DNA from: Pseudomonas thivervalensis | GTDB taxonomy: Bacteria > Pseudomonadota > Gammaproteobacteria > Pseudomonadales > Pseudomonadaceae | Direction: 5' to 3' | Assembly: GCF_001269655.1 (NCBI RefSeq) | Contig: NZ_LHVE01000012.1 | Coordinates: 124,001 to 188,000, forward strand | Length of the DNA stretch: 64,000 bases | In this document: positions 16,392-25,868 of the stretch, one piece after another | Layout: every line of letters begins with the position of its first letter | Numbering within the stretch: position 1 is the stretch's first letter | Notes under the pieces: model-generated | Told to the model about the DNA's origin: nothing | Seen by the model: the letters and a program-made list of their open reading frames with translations, nothing else | Database searches by the model: none | Program-made: the position numbers and the translations under genes

Positions 16392-18014
16392 ATGTCCGAA
16401 CATGTTCAGCCCCTGGAAGCCACGCGCAGCGCCGGCACCAGCCAGGAAACCCAGAAAGTCATCTTCGCCTCGTCCCTGGGGACGGTGTTCGAGTGGTATG
16501 ACTTTTTCCTCTACGGCGCCCTGGCGGCGGTGATCAGCAAGCAGTTCTTTGCCGGGGTCAACGACACCACCGCGTTCATCTTCGCCCTGATGGCGTTCGC
16601 CGCCGGTTTCATCGTGCGGCCGTTCGGGGCGCTGGTGTTCGGTCGGTTGGGGGACATGATCGGGCGCAAGTACACGTTCCTCGCCACCATCGTGCTCATG
16701 GGCCTGGCGACGTTCTGCGTCGGCCTGCTGCCCAACTACGCCAGCATCGGCATCGCCGCGCCGATCATCCTGGTGGTGTTGCGCATGCTTCAGGGCCTGG
16801 CCTTGGGCGGTGAGTACGGTGGTGCGGCGACTTATGTGGCCGAGCACGCACCAATGGGCAAGCGCGGTTTTCATACCAGCTGGATTCAGTCCACGGCCAC
16901 CCTCGGGCTGCTGCTGTCGCTGCTGGTGGTCCTGGGCTGTCGCTACTTCACCGGCGATCAGTTCGAAGTCTGGGGCTGGCGCATTCCGTTCCTGCTGTCG
17001 ATCCTGCTGCTGGGCATCTCCACCTGGATTCGCCTGAGCCTGCATGAGTCACCGGCCTTCCTGAAAATGAAAGAGGAAGGCAAGTGCTGCAAGGCGCCGA
17101 TCCGCGAATCCTTCGGCAAATGGGAAAACCTCAAGGTGGTGCTGATCGCCCTGTTCAGCATCAACGCCGGCCAAGCGGTGACCTTCTATGCCGCACAGTT
17201 CTACGTGCTGTTTTTCCTCACCCAATTCCTCAAGATGGACCCTGCCCTCGCCAACAGCCTGCTGATTGTCAGCGTGGTGATCGGCGCACCGTTCTTTATC
17301 TTTTTTGGCTGGCTATCGGACAAGGTCGGGCGCAAACCGGTGTTGATGATCGGCCTGCTGCTGGCGACGGCCCTGTATTTTCCGATCTTCAAGACCTTGG
17401 CCCACTATGCCAACCCGGCCATCGACCTGGCGAGCCGCCAGGCGCCGATCACCGTGGTCGCCGACCCGGCCACCTGCACCTTCCAGTTCGACCCGGTGGG
17501 CAAGGCGCGTTTCGACAGCCCCTGCGACAAGGCCAAGACTTTCCTGGTCAAGCAAGGCCTGCCCTACAGCAGCGTCGCGGCCCCGGCTGGCAGCACCGTG
17601 CAGATCAGCGTCGGCGACGTGAAACTCGAAGGCTACGACGAGGCCGCCCTGCGCGGTGCCGTGACCCTGGCCGGCTACCCGCAAAAGGCCGATGCGCAGC
17701 AAATCAACCGGCCAATGATCGTGGCCTTGATCGTGGCGCTGATCATCATCTCGGCGATGTGCTACGGACCGCTGGCGGCGTTGATGGTCGAACTGTTCCC
17801 GACCCGGATCCGCTACACCTCCATGTCCCTGCCCTACCACATCGGCAACGGTTGGTTCGGCGGTTTCCTGCCCACCGTGTCGTTCGCCCTGGTGGTCTAC
17901 ACCGGGGATATTTTCTACGGGCTGTGGTACCCGGTGGTGATCACCGGGGTGAGCCTGGTGGTGGGCATGATCTGCCTGCGGGAAACCAAGAACGTGGACC
18001 TGGATACCAACTGA
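16392..18014 (+). CDS. MFS transporter, metabolite:H+ symporter (MHS) family
   Basis: 540-residue inner-membrane carrier. The MHS hallmarks are FEWYDFFLYGALAAVISKQFF at the start, RPFGALVFGRLGDMIGRKYTF (MFS motif) and GLALGGEYGGAATYVAEHAP. About 12 hydrophobic segments are visible. An unusual hydrophilic insert of about 90 residues (roughly 349-441) sits between late membrane segments and contains two cysteines (PATCTFQF, SPCDKAK), suggesting a disulfide-bonded periplasmic domain. Start 16392 has GTGAGGG upstream. Probably imports the substrate of the GMC enzyme encoded before it. Confidence 0.9.
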   Translation: MSEHVQPLEATRSAGTSQETQKVIFASSLGTVFEWYDFFLYGALAAVISKQFFAGVNDTTAFIFALMAFAAGFIVRPFGALVFGRLGDMIGRKYTFLATIVLMGLATFCVGLLPNYASIGIAAPIILVVLRMLQGLALGGEYGGAATYVAEHAPMGKRGFHTSWIQSTATLGLLLSLLVVLGCRYFTGDQFEVWGWRIPFLLSILLLGISTWIRLSLHESPAFLKMKEEGKCCKAPIRESFGKWENLKVVLIALFSINAGQAVTFYAAQFYVLFFLTQFLKMDPALANSLLIVSVVIGAPFFIFFGWLSDKVGRKPVLMIGLLLATALYFPIFKTLAHYANPAIDLASRQAPITVVADPATCTFQFDPVGKARFDSPCDKAKTFLVKQGLPYSSVAAPAGSTVQISVGDVKLEGYDEAALRGAVTLAGYPQKADAQQINRPMIVALIVALIIISAMCYGPLAALMVELFPTRIRYTSMSLPYHIGNGWFGGFLPTVSFALVVYTGDIFYGLWYPVVITGVSLVVGMICLRETKNVDLDTN

Positions 18015-18024
18015 GGGCAGAACC

Positions 18025-18052
18025 GTGGCGAGGGCACTGGCGCCCTCGCCAC
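18025..18052. terminator. Bidirectional hairpin between MHS transporter and TonB receptor genes
   Basis: Eleven-base perfect arms starting GTGGCGAGGGC with a six-base loop, between two convergent genes. No long T-run follows on either side. The arms have the same sequence as the outer part of a family B REP. Confidence 0.6.
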
Positions 18053-18056
18053 CGCC

Positions 18057-20534
18057 TCAGAAGCGCGCCTTCATCGTCATGGTGAAGTTGCGCGGCTCAC
18101 CGTAATAGTTACCGAAGCCCTCGGTCCCGATGGTGGTGTAGTAGCGCTTGTCGAACAGGTTGTTGCCATTGAGGGCCACCGACCAGGTGTCATCGATGCG
18201 GTAGCCAACGCGGCCGTTCCACACCGCATAACCGGCCTGGGTGATCTTCTCCCCCGTCGCCGGCGATACGCGGAAATTGTCGCTTTGGGCATTGACCCCA
18301 GCGCCGACACTGAACCGTTCCAACGCCCCGCCGAGGGCATAGTCACCCCACAGGCGCAGCACATGGCGCGGCACGTAGCTGTTGAACGAGCCGCCGTTGA
18401 GGCTGGCATCAATGTCGTCGAGGGTCTTGGTCTGGGTGTAGGTGTAGCCGGCCAGCAGTTGCAAGCGCTCGATGACTTCACCGCTGATCTCGGCTTCGAA
18501 ACCCTGGGCGCGCACCTTGCCGGCGTTCTCGTAGCAGTAGCCATCCGAGGACGCACAGCTGGAGTTGTAGTCAGTCTGGGCCTGGTCTTTCTGCACCGTG
18601 CGGAACAGGTTGAAGGCACTGTTCAGGCGTCCCTCGAACCACTCGCCCTTGATCCCCAGCTCGTAACTCTCGCCCACCAGGGGCTTGAGTGCCGAGCCGC
18701 TTTCGGAGCGATAGTTGCCCTGGGGCGTGAAGATGTCCGAATAGCTGGCATAGGCCGTCAGGTGTTCATTGAGGTCCAGCAAGACGGCGGCAAACGGCGT
18801 GACTTGGCCCGTCTCTGTGCTCTTGGCGTGCTCCGAACCGCCGGTGAGGAACTCCGAGTCGGTCTTGGAGCTGTACCAGCTCACCCGGCTGCCGACGACA
18901 AACGTCAACGGGTCCGCCAGTTTCAGCCGCAGCGTCGAATACATGCCTTGCTGCTCGGTCACGGTCTTGACCGGTCCACCGCGCGTCGAGTTTTCGATGA
19001 AGTAACTGTCGTCCGGCTCGGGAATATGCCGATCCGGATCGAACACATTCTGCTTCTGTGGCAGCAGTGCCACCGAGAAGAAGTCATCCTTGTCCGAGCG
19101 GCTGGCGTTGAAACCGACGATCAATTCATGTTGCTGCCCCAAGGCGTCGAACTTGCCGTCCAGGTAGGCGTCGAGTCCGTAATCGACCTGGTCGTAGTCA
19201 TACATGCTGCCCAGCATATTGGTGGTCGAGGTGCCGGGCGCCACCGAGCCCGATGCAAACGCGTATTTGATGTCCTGGGTGTTTTTCGTATAGACCCCGG
19301 CGACCTTCACGGCCCAGTCGTCATTGATGTGATGGGCGATATCACCGAACAGCGTGGTGCGCTGGCTGCGCCAGGTGTTCCACGACGGGTCCAGGCAGGT
19401 GGAGCGGCTGAGTTTCAGATCGCTGCCGTCCCGGTTGCGCGGCAGCCCGCCCCAGCAGGGACTTGCATCGACGTCTTCATAGGCAATGCCCAGGCCGAGC
19501 GTCGTGTCGGGCGACAAATCGAAGTCCAGGGCGCCGTAGTAGATCTGGTCCTTGCGCCGGGCATCGTCGTAGAAATAATGCCGGCTCTGCTCGGCGATCA
19601 CCGCCCTGCCCCGCACGGTGCCGGCATCATTCAACGGGCCACCGGTGTCGACCTGTCCGCGATAGTTGTCCCAGGTGCCACCGGACAGGCTGAGTTCGGT
19701 CTGCGCCGTGGCCTGGCCGCGTTTACGCACGAAATTGACGCCGCCGGATGTGCCGCCCGCTCCCTTCATCATCCCCGCGGCGCCGCGCAGCACTTCGACA
19801 CGGTCGTAATAGGCCATGTCGCTGCTGAAACTGTCGGCCTGGACATAGCTGTTGCCCATGTCCAGCGGAACGCCGTCGTATTGATACTGGCCGGACATGC
19901 GGAACCCGCGGGAATAGAAATACTTGCCGCCCATGGTCGAGTCGTAGACGGTGATGCCGGGGGTCTTTTCCATGACCTGTTCGATGGTATTGAGGTTCTG
20001 GTCATCGAGCATCTTGCGGGTGATCACCGTCACCGACTGCGGCGTTTCGCGCAGGGAGTGCTCGCCCTTGCTGATGGTGACCGCCCCCGTCGTGTAGGAA
20101 TTGCTCTGCTCGGTGGTCGCCCCGAGACGCTGTGCCTCGATACGGGTGGCGCCCAGCTCCATGACCGAACCGTTGACAGGTAGCCGGCGCAGCACGTACG
20201 TGCCGTTGGCCTGGGGCTCGGCTTGCAGGCCATTACCACCAAGAATGCGGGCAAAGCCGTCGCCGACGCCGAAAGAACCTTTCAGACCGGGCGATCGCAA
20301 ACCTTCGAGTTGCCGGGCATCAAACGAAATGGCAACGCCGGCGGCGCTGGCGAAACGGGTCAGCACCTCCACCAGGCGTCCGGCACCGATATCGTAGGCC
20401 TGCACCGCGCGCTGCTGCGCCGCAGCCTCTGGAACCGGGTCGGCATACACGGCTGTGGCACCAGCGGTCGTGACCGCCAGCAAACCGATTTTCACTGCAA
20501 ACACCAGACGGCCTGGCGCGCTCACCCACGTCAT
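18057..20534 (-). CDS. TonB-dependent siderophore receptor with N-terminal signalling domain
   Basis: 825-residue outer-membrane receptor. A signal peptide is followed by an STN signalling domain (about residues 45-120, FASAAGVAISFDARQLEGL...), a TonB box region, a plug (LRETPQSVTVITRKMLDDQNLNTIEQVMEKTPGI) and a 22-strand barrel ending in MKARF. Siderophore binding here would signal through the adjacent FecR-like regulator to the FecI-like sigma factor. The ligand is unknown; the plug and barrel resemble ferripyoverdine/ferrioxamine-type receptors. It lies 96 bases downstream of fecR. Confidence 0.92.
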   Translation of the reverse strand: MTWVSAPGRLVFAVKIGLLAVTTAGATAVYADPVPEAAAQQRAVQAYDIGAGRLVEVLTRFASAAGVAISFDARQLEGLRSPGLKGSFGVGDGFARILGGNGLQAEPQANGTYVLRRLPVNGSVMELGATRIEAQRLGATTEQSNSYTTGAVTISKGEHSLRETPQSVTVITRKMLDDQNLNTIEQVMEKTPGITVYDSTMGGKYFYSRGFRMSGQYQYDGVPLDMGNSYVQADSFSSDMAYYDRVEVLRGAAGMMKGAGGTSGGVNFVRKRGQATAQTELSLSGGTWDNYRGQVDTGGPLNDAGTVRGRAVIAEQSRHYFYDDARRKDQIYYGALDFDLSPDTTLGLGIAYEDVDASPCWGGLPRNRDGSDLKLSRSTCLDPSWNTWRSQRTTLFGDIAHHINDDWAVKVAGVYTKNTQDIKYAFASGSVAPGTSTTNMLGSMYDYDQVDYGLDAYLDGKFDALGQQHELIVGFNASRSDKDDFFSVALLPQKQNVFDPDRHIPEPDDSYFIENSTRGGPVKTVTEQQGMYSTLRLKLADPLTFVVGSRVSWYSSKTDSEFLTGGSEHAKSTETGQVTPFAAVLLDLNEHLTAYASYSDIFTPQGNYRSESGSALKPLVGESYELGIKGEWFEGRLNSAFNLFRTVQKDQAQTDYNSSCASSDGYCYENAGKVRAQGFEAEISGEVIERLQLLAGYTYTQTKTLDDIDASLNGGSFNSYVPRHVLRLWGDYALGGALERFSVGAGVNAQSDNFRVSPATGEKITQAGYAVWNGRVGYRIDDTWSVALNGNNLFDKRYYTTIGTEGFGNYYGEPRNFTMTMKARF

Positions 20535-20630
20535 ATTTCCCCTCCCCCAAACGGTCGATAAAAACTCACTGAGGAAGAGCCGAACGATGAGGATGAAAAG
20601 TGCAGGGGTTGGTTTTTTTATTGCGCAGCA

Positions 20631-21590
20631 TCAACGCCGATCGCCACCGGCGACCTGGACCCAGAATCGGCTGTAGCGGGTCACCCGCAATGAGAAACCG
20701 CTTTCCAGCGCGGCCAGGGCGAGATCGGTGTTATCGACGGGAAACACACCGGACACCTGCAAGTCGCCAATCGCCGGATCCCAACGCAGCACACCGGGAC
20801 GGTAGCGCGACAGTTCATCCAGCAGCGCCGCCAGGGGGCGGTCAATGGCGATGATGCTCCCCTTCTGCCATGCACCGACCGACACATCGTTGCCGCGCAG
20901 CGCCCCCAACGACCGCTCGTTGAAATCCAGGCGCTGGCCGGCTTCGACCCGCCTCCTTGCTCCAGTGGCTGGCAGGCTCACCTCGACCGCTTTCTCCAGC
21001 ACCGCCACTTCGCCGCCCCGCGCCTGGCTACGGACAATGAAACGCGTGCCCAGGGCAAGCACCTCGGCCGGCCCCGTGACCACCTTGAACGGACGTCGCA
21101 GGGGATCGACCGCCGTCGTCACGAGCACTTCACCCCGCAACAGCTCCAGGCGCCGCTGCTGCCCATCGAAACGAATGTTGATCGAGGTATCGGTATTGAG
21201 CGTGAGCGTGCTGCCATCGGCCAATTGGAACTCGCGACGCTCGCCCACGGCGGTGCGGTAATCGCAAAACAGGTTCTGCGTAGCCTGGCTGCGCCAGCCC
21301 AGCCAGCCCAGGCCGCCAGCGGACGTCAGCAGCAAGGCGCTGCGCAACACCTGGCGCCGGGAGCGCTGGTGGGTGTCGCTCAAGGTCGGTGATGCCAGGC
21401 TGCCCGGCACACTCGCCATCTGCTCGGCCACCGCGGCCATGCGCTGCCAGGCCTGACTGTGCAATGGATCGGCGGCCAGCCAGGCGCGCCAATCGGCCCG
21501 GTCCGCGTCGGTCGTAATCCCGGAATTAAGCCGGGCGTACCACCGTGCCGCAACACGGATGGCTTTCAACTCCTCGGACGGCAGGTTCAT
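20631..21590 (-). CDS. FecR-family anti-sigma / sigma regulator
   Basis: 319-residue inner-membrane protein. The cytoplasmic DUF4880-type N-terminus (AARWYARLNSGITTDADRADWRAWLAADPLHSQAW) is followed by one membrane segment (about residues 88-105, SALLLTSAGGLGWLGW) and a periplasmic FecR domain with the C-terminal STN-like part. It receives the signal from the TonB receptor and frees or activates the sigma factor. Its ATG overlaps the sigma-factor stop (ATGA). Confidence 0.92.
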   Translation of the reverse strand: MNLPSEELKAIRVAARWYARLNSGITTDADRADWRAWLAADPLHSQAWQRMAAVAEQMASVPGSLASPTLSDTHQRSRRQVLRSALLLTSAGGLGWLGWRSQATQNLFCDYRTAVGERREFQLADGSTLTLNTDTSINIRFDGQQRRLELLRGEVLVTTAVDPLRRPFKVVTGPAEVLALGTRFIVRSQARGGEVAVLEKAVEVSLPATGARRRVEAGQRLDFNERSLGALRGNDVSVGAWQKGSIIAIDRPLAALLDELSRYRPGVLRWDPAIGDLQVSGVFPVDNTDLALAALESGFSLRVTRYSRFWVQVAGGDRR

Positions 21591-22108
21591 GAAAGCTGCA
21601 ATTGAATTTGCATCAGGCAGCAATGTTCCATGGCCTTGGCCATGTGGTTGTTGACCGTGCGGACGCTGACGCCCAGGCGCTCGGCAATTTGCGGGTAGGT
21701 CAGGCCATCGAACTGCGACAGGATGAACGCTTGCCGGACGCGCGGCCCCAACCCCAGGAGCAGACGGTCGATCTCCATCAGCGCCTGGAGCAGGATTGCC
21801 TGCTCTTCCAGCGATGGATGCTGCTCTTGCGGCATGGCGGCCAGGGCTTCGAGGTAGGATTGTTCCAGCGAGCGGCGGCGAAACAGGTCGATCAACAACC
21901 CTTTGGCGATCATCGACAGGTACGGTCGCGGCTCGCGGATATCCAGCGCGGTGCGCGCCTTGATGACCCGCACGAACGTATCCTGGGTCAGGTCGGCGGC
22001 ATCGAACGTGTTGCCCAAGCGCTTGCGCAACCAGCCCTGGAGCCAACTGTGATGATCACTGTACAGAACGTCGACAGCACTGCGTAGGGACAGATCGTTG
22101 GCGGGCAT
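21587..22108 (-). CDS. ECF RNA polymerase sigma factor, FecI type
   Basis: 173 residues with sigma region 2 (LYSDHHSWLQGWLRKRLGNTFDAADLTQDTFVRV) and region 4 (FILSQFDGLTYPQIAERLGVSVRTVNNHMAKAM). It should direct transcription of the TonB receptor gene downstream of fecR. A Fur box lies 23 bases before the start codon, so the signalling pair is made only under iron limitation. Confidence 0.93.
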   Translation of the reverse strand: MPANDLSLRSAVDVLYSDHHSWLQGWLRKRLGNTFDAADLTQDTFVRVIKARTALDIREPRPYLSMIAKGLLIDLFRRRSLEQSYLEALAAMPQEQHPSLEEQAILLQALMEIDRLLLGLGPRVRQAFILSQFDGLTYPQIAERLGVSVRTVNNHMAKAMEHCCLMQIQLQLS

Positions 22109-22130
22109 GGCAATGGAATAATTCGCGACT

Positions 22131-22149
22131 GATAATGACTCGCATTGTC
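22131..22149 (-). promoter_or_regulatory. Fur box upstream of the ECF sigma factor
   Basis: GATAATGACTCGCATTGTC matches the 19-base Fur consensus GATAATGATAATCATTATC at 14 positions, including both outer arms. Located just upstream of the sigma-factor gene. Confidence 0.75.
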
Positions 22150-22210
22150 ATGGAGCCCATCGCCGCTTGCAACCCAAACGTGCCCGGCCGCCTCCCCCCT
22201 CTGGCATCAC

Positions 22211-22618
22211 TCAGTGGATGGCGTGATTTTTCACCGTGCTCTCCACCAGATCCAGCATCTGTCCCAGCGCCCAAGGTTTGGCGATGAACGCAGCGTGGTG
22301 CTTGATCCCGGCGCTTTCCGGCGTCTCGAAGCCGGACATGATCAACAGCGGAATCTGCGGCCAGCGATCTCCGGTCAGGTTGGCCAGCTCCGCTCCGTCG
22401 ATCTTGCCGGGCATGGTGATGTCGGTGAGCAACAGGTCGACGTAGTGGGCGCTCTCTTCGAGGAATGTCAGCGCCGCATCGGCGCTCTCCCGAGGCTCCA
22501 CGACGAACCCTTCTTCCTCAAGGATTTCACAGAGAAATTCCAGGATAGTTGGATCGTCTTCCACCACGAGAATCAAACGTGTAGTCGCCTGGCCGTTGCC
22601 ATTTGGCATCGAATTCAT
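22211..22618 (-). CDS. Single-domain response regulator (CheY-like receiver)
   Basis: 135 residues, only a receiver domain: acidic pocket VVEDDPTI, phospho-acceptor aspartate in LLLTDITMPG, conserved Ser in LIMSGFET and Lys in FIAKPW. No output domain. The start at 22618 follows AAGGAG by eight bases. No partner histidine kinase is nearby, so it may serve a hybrid kinase encoded elsewhere. Confidence 0.9.
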   Translation of the reverse strand: MNSMPNGNGQATTRLILVVEDDPTILEFLCEILEEEGFVVEPRESADAALTFLEESAHYVDLLLTDITMPGKIDGAELANLTGDRWPQIPLLIMSGFETPESAGIKHHAAFIAKPWALGQMLDLVESTVKNHAIH

Positions 22619-22858
22619 GAAAGTGACTCTCCTTGACCTCATAAACCTTCTTTACGGTTTCAACCGCCTTGAAGTTATGAGCCATACCCCTGCGAGAAAT
22701 TCATTCTGCGTGCCGACAGGCCGCCGAATGTCACGCCAGACACCCCTTGGCAACGCAGCGCAACGCTTTTATCTGTATATCCATACAGATAAAACTTGCC
22801 CTGGCGCCCATCCATGACCATGCTACAGCCCAAGAAATCTGCTCAGGAAAAGGGCGCT

Positions 22859-24802
22859 ATGCAGCTGTACCTGTGTGAAAAGCCGTCCCAGGCCAAGGAC
22901 ATCGCCGCCGTGCTCGGTGCCACGCGCCGTGGCGACGGTTGCTGGCTGGGCCCTGGCGTCACGGTCACCTGGTGCATCGGCCACCTGCTGGAAACCGCCC
23001 CACCCGACGCCTACGACGCGCGCTACAAGCGCTGGGTCCTGGCCGACCTGCCTATCGTGCCGGCGCAATGGAAAATGACCGTCAAGCCGAAAACCGCCAG
23101 CCAGTACAAGGCGGTCAAACGCCTGTTGGGTGAAGCGAAGGAATTGGTGATCGCCACCGACGCCGACCGTGAAGGCGAAATGATCGCCCGGGAGCTGGTG
23201 GAACATTGCCGGTATCGCGGACCGATCCGGCGGCTATGGCTGTCGGCCCTGGACGAAGCGTCGATCCGCAAGGCCCTGGCCGCCCTCAAGCCGGGCGTCG
23301 AAACCTTCAACCTGTATCACTCGGCCCTGGGCCGCTCCCGGGCCGACTGGCTGATCGGCATGAACATGAGTCGCCTGTTCACCTTGCTGGGGCGCCAGTC
23401 CGGCTACCAGGGCGTGTTGCCGGTCGGTCGCGTGCAGACACCGACGCTGCGACTGGTGGTGGACCGCGACCGCAGCATCGCCAACTTCGTACCGGTCGCC
23501 TATTGGGCCATCGACGTGCAGCTCAGCCATGAAGGCACGGCGTTCACCGCCCAGTGGCGCGCCGACCCGGATGCCTGCGACGACCAGGAACGCTGCCTCA
23601 ACCAGGCCCTGGCCCGGGACGCCGCCCAGGCCATGAGCAACGCCGCCACCGCCCGGACACTGAAGGTGCGTACCGAGCGCCTGCGCGAAGCGGCGCCGTT
23701 GCCCTTCGACCTGGGCACCCTGCAGGAAGTCTGCTCGAAGAAACTCGGCCTCGGCGCCCAGGAAACCCTGGACATTGCCCAGTCGCTCTACGAGACCTAC
23801 AAGCTCATCACCTACCCGCGCAGCGATTGCGGTTTCCTGCCCTTGAGCCAGCACAGCGAAGCCCCGGCGATCCTGGCCGCCCTCGCCCAGGCCGACCCCA
23901 GCCTCGCGCCGCTGCGCGAGCATTTGCAGGCGCAGCGCAAGTCCCGGGCCTGGAACGACGCCAAGGTCAGCGCCCACCACGGCATCATTCCCACCGCCGC
24001 CAGGAACCTCGACAAACTCGCCGGCAAGCAGCGCGCGGTCTACACGCTGATTCGCGCACGCTACCTCGCGCAGTTCCTGCCCAACCACGAATACGACCGG
24101 ACCCAGGCCGACTTCGACTGTGCTGGCCAGGCGTTGCGTGCCGTGGGCAAGCAGATCGTCGAACCCGGCTGGAAACGCGCCCTGCCCGAGGCACTGGCAC
24201 CGGCCAGGGGCCGTGAAGCACCGGCGCCGCAGGTCCTGCCGGCACTGGCCGAAGGTCGCGATTGCGCAGTGGATGAGGTGAAACCCAAGGACCTCTGGAC
24301 CCAGCCGCCCAAGCCCTTCACCGAAGGCGACCTGATCAAGGCGATGAAGAACGTCGCCAAGCTGGTGGAAGATCCGTTGCTCAAGCAGAAGCTCAAGGAC
24401 ACCACCGGCATCGGCACCGAAGCGACCCGGGCCTCGATCATCCAGGGGCTGCTCGACCGCGGTTACCTGGTGAAAAACGGCAAGGCCCTGTCCGCCACCC
24501 CGGCGGCCTTCAGCCTCATCGACGCCGTGCCCCGGGCCATCGCCGACCCGGGCACCACTGCCATCTGGGAACAGGCCCTGGACATGGTGCAGAGCGGGGA
24601 AATGAGCCTGGAAGAATTCGTCACCCGGCAAGCCGCCTGGATGAGCAAGCACGTCGCCCGCTGCCAGGGCATGAGCCTGACCATCAGCGGCCCGGCCAGC
24701 CCCGCCGGGCGCGGCGCCACGCCATGGAAGAACAAACGCAAGCCGACCAAGCGCAAGGCTGGTGGTGCACCACGCAAGGCGAGCAAGGCCAAGGCCACTT
24801 GA
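22859..24802 (+). CDS. topB: DNA topoisomerase III
   Basis: 647-residue type IA topoisomerase. It has the Toprim domain (LYLCEKPSQAKDIAAVLG ... IATDADREGEMIARE) and the catalytic tyrosine in YKLITYPRSDC. The tail is strongly basic (KNKRKPTKRKAGGAPRKASKAKA). It relaxes and decatenates DNA by single-strand passage. The start at 22859 follows AGGAAAAGGG; a longer in-frame reading from 22796 has no family support. Confidence 0.93.
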   Translation: MQLYLCEKPSQAKDIAAVLGATRRGDGCWLGPGVTVTWCIGHLLETAPPDAYDARYKRWVLADLPIVPAQWKMTVKPKTASQYKAVKRLLGEAKELVIATDADREGEMIARELVEHCRYRGPIRRLWLSALDEASIRKALAALKPGVETFNLYHSALGRSRADWLIGMNMSRLFTLLGRQSGYQGVLPVGRVQTPTLRLVVDRDRSIANFVPVAYWAIDVQLSHEGTAFTAQWRADPDACDDQERCLNQALARDAAQAMSNAATARTLKVRTERLREAAPLPFDLGTLQEVCSKKLGLGAQETLDIAQSLYETYKLITYPRSDCGFLPLSQHSEAPAILAALAQADPSLAPLREHLQAQRKSRAWNDAKVSAHHGIIPTAARNLDKLAGKQRAVYTLIRARYLAQFLPNHEYDRTQADFDCAGQALRAVGKQIVEPGWKRALPEALAPARGREAPAPQVLPALAEGRDCAVDEVKPKDLWTQPPKPFTEGDLIKAMKNVAKLVEDPLLKQKLKDTTGIGTEATRASIIQGLLDRGYLVKNGKALSATPAAFSLIDAVPRAIADPGTTAIWEQALDMVQSGEMSLEEFVTRQAAWMSKHVARCQGMSLTISGPASPAGRGATPWKNKRKPTKRKAGGAPRKASKAKAT

Positions 24803-24829
24803 ACAACGCCGATTCCAAGCGCTGCCTTT

Positions 24830-24960
24830 GTGGCGAGGGAGCTTGCTCCCGCTGGGTTGCGTAGCAACCCCAATGCAGGCGACTCGGTCAATTTGACTCA
24901 TGCACCGCCAGGTTTTTAGGGCTGCTACGCAGCCCAGCGGGAGCAAGCTCCCTCGCCACG
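24830..24960. repeat. REP/BIME, family B pair
   Basis: GTGGCGAGGGAGCTTGCTCC just after topB and the inverted copy ending at 24959, with GGGCTGCTACGCAGCCC and GGGTTGCGTAGCAACCCC as inner stems. Confidence 0.88.
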
Positions 24961-25475
24961 AGTGATCACTCGCAGCCGTTTTTCATACCCAAACCATTTT
25001 GTCCGACAATATGTAGTGAACAAAAATAATCACTACAAAACCGTTGACGCCTCCGATTTGCCCTTGCATGATGCAGACGTCTCCCCGATCGGGAGTACAG
25101 GCAACTGTTTGAGCAAGCTCGTCTGACCGCCGAGCTGTTTTTTGGATAAGGGACTGCCCACAAGGCAGATTGAAGGTGCTGACCTGGCATGACCGTCCGG
25201 TAACGAGGACGAGAAACGCTAGCGATCGATCCTCATGACGCGCGTGGTCGACCCTCGAAAGTTGACACTGCCTGAGATTCTTCGCTGTTTCTCTTCGTTG
25301 TAGCGCATTTGCGTAGCAGCCCTTCGATAACACTACACAACCGATGCACGACCCCGTCGAAGTCAGGCGGACGAACGCTGACGGCCTGGTTTCGGTAGCA
25401 GGCAGGCACTTACCGAGTAGCGAAGTTTTTTGCGAACCACCAGACAGATCAACCAAATGGTCAAGGGGCTTACAC
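24961..25475. other. Intergenic stretch without a recognisable gene
   Basis: About 500 bases between the REP after topB and the next gene. A 164-codon frame on the minus strand (24983-25477) has an unlikely, cysteine-rich composition and no ribosome-binding site that I can see. The stretch ends with the AAGGGG ribosome-binding site of the gene at 25476. I see no hairpin followed by a T-run. Confidence 0.5.
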
Positions 25476-25805
25476 ATGAATCTGAATAATCAACCATCTA
25501 TTGATGAGCTGGCTCGCATGTTCGCGGCACACAAGGACACACTCGACAGCCATATCCTGTGGATCAGCAAGACTGGCCAGGTGCATATGGACTGCCTGTC
25601 GCCCTACACCCACGAAGACGAGTTCGAAAAGAACACGCAAGAGTTGTGCGCCCGGCTGAAGATGTACCGTCGCGGCCAGGGCTACGTGGGCAAGAAGGCG
25701 GCGGCTGACAAAGACTTCATGGGCCGCGTGCTGCAAACGCTGACCCAGGCCTGGCAGTCGCTGCAGAACACGTCCGAGGTCCGGGTCATCGACCGCCTCT
25801 GCTGA
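25476..25805 (+). CDS. Conserved hypothetical protein, 109 aa
   Basis: Not a family I can name. It is soluble, starting MNLNNQPSIDELARMFAAHKD, with a central HILWISKTGQVHMDCLSP and a basic segment RLKMYRRGQGYVGKKAAAD. No signal peptide or membrane segment. The start at 25476 follows AAGGGG by seven bases. It is followed immediately by a strong bidirectional terminator, so it is probably a single-gene unit. Confidence 0.75.
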   Translation: MNLNNQPSIDELARMFAAHKDTLDSHILWISKTGQVHMDCLSPYTHEDEFEKNTQELCARLKMYRRGQGYVGKKAAADKDFMGRVLQTLTQAWQSLQNTSEVRVIDRLC

Positions 25806-25816
25806 AATCCCCTAAC

Positions 25817-25853
25817 AAAAGGGCCCGCGCCTGAATCAGGCGCGGGCCCTTTT
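25817..25853. terminator. Strong bidirectional rho-independent terminator
   Basis: Long GC-rich perfect stem (GGGCCCGCGCCTGA / TCAGGCGCGGGCCC) flanked by an A-run on the left and a T-run on the right, serving the convergent genes at 25476-25805 and 25869-26777. Confidence 0.92.
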
Positions 25854-25868
25854 TTGTGAGACGGGAAA

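Noticed and set aside
20631..22046. A 471-codon frame through fecR and part of the sigma factor
   Set aside because: Residues before MNLPSEELK are the sigma-factor gene in another frame; the fecR ATG overlaps the sigma stop.
23234..24946. 570-codon frame antisense to topB
   Set aside because: High-GC codon bias in topB produces long antisense frames; the protein is glycine/glutamine-rich nonsense.
24983..25477. 164-codon minus-strand frame upstream of the gene at 25476
   Set aside because: No ribosome-binding site, odd cysteine-rich composition and overlap with the promoter region of a better gene.
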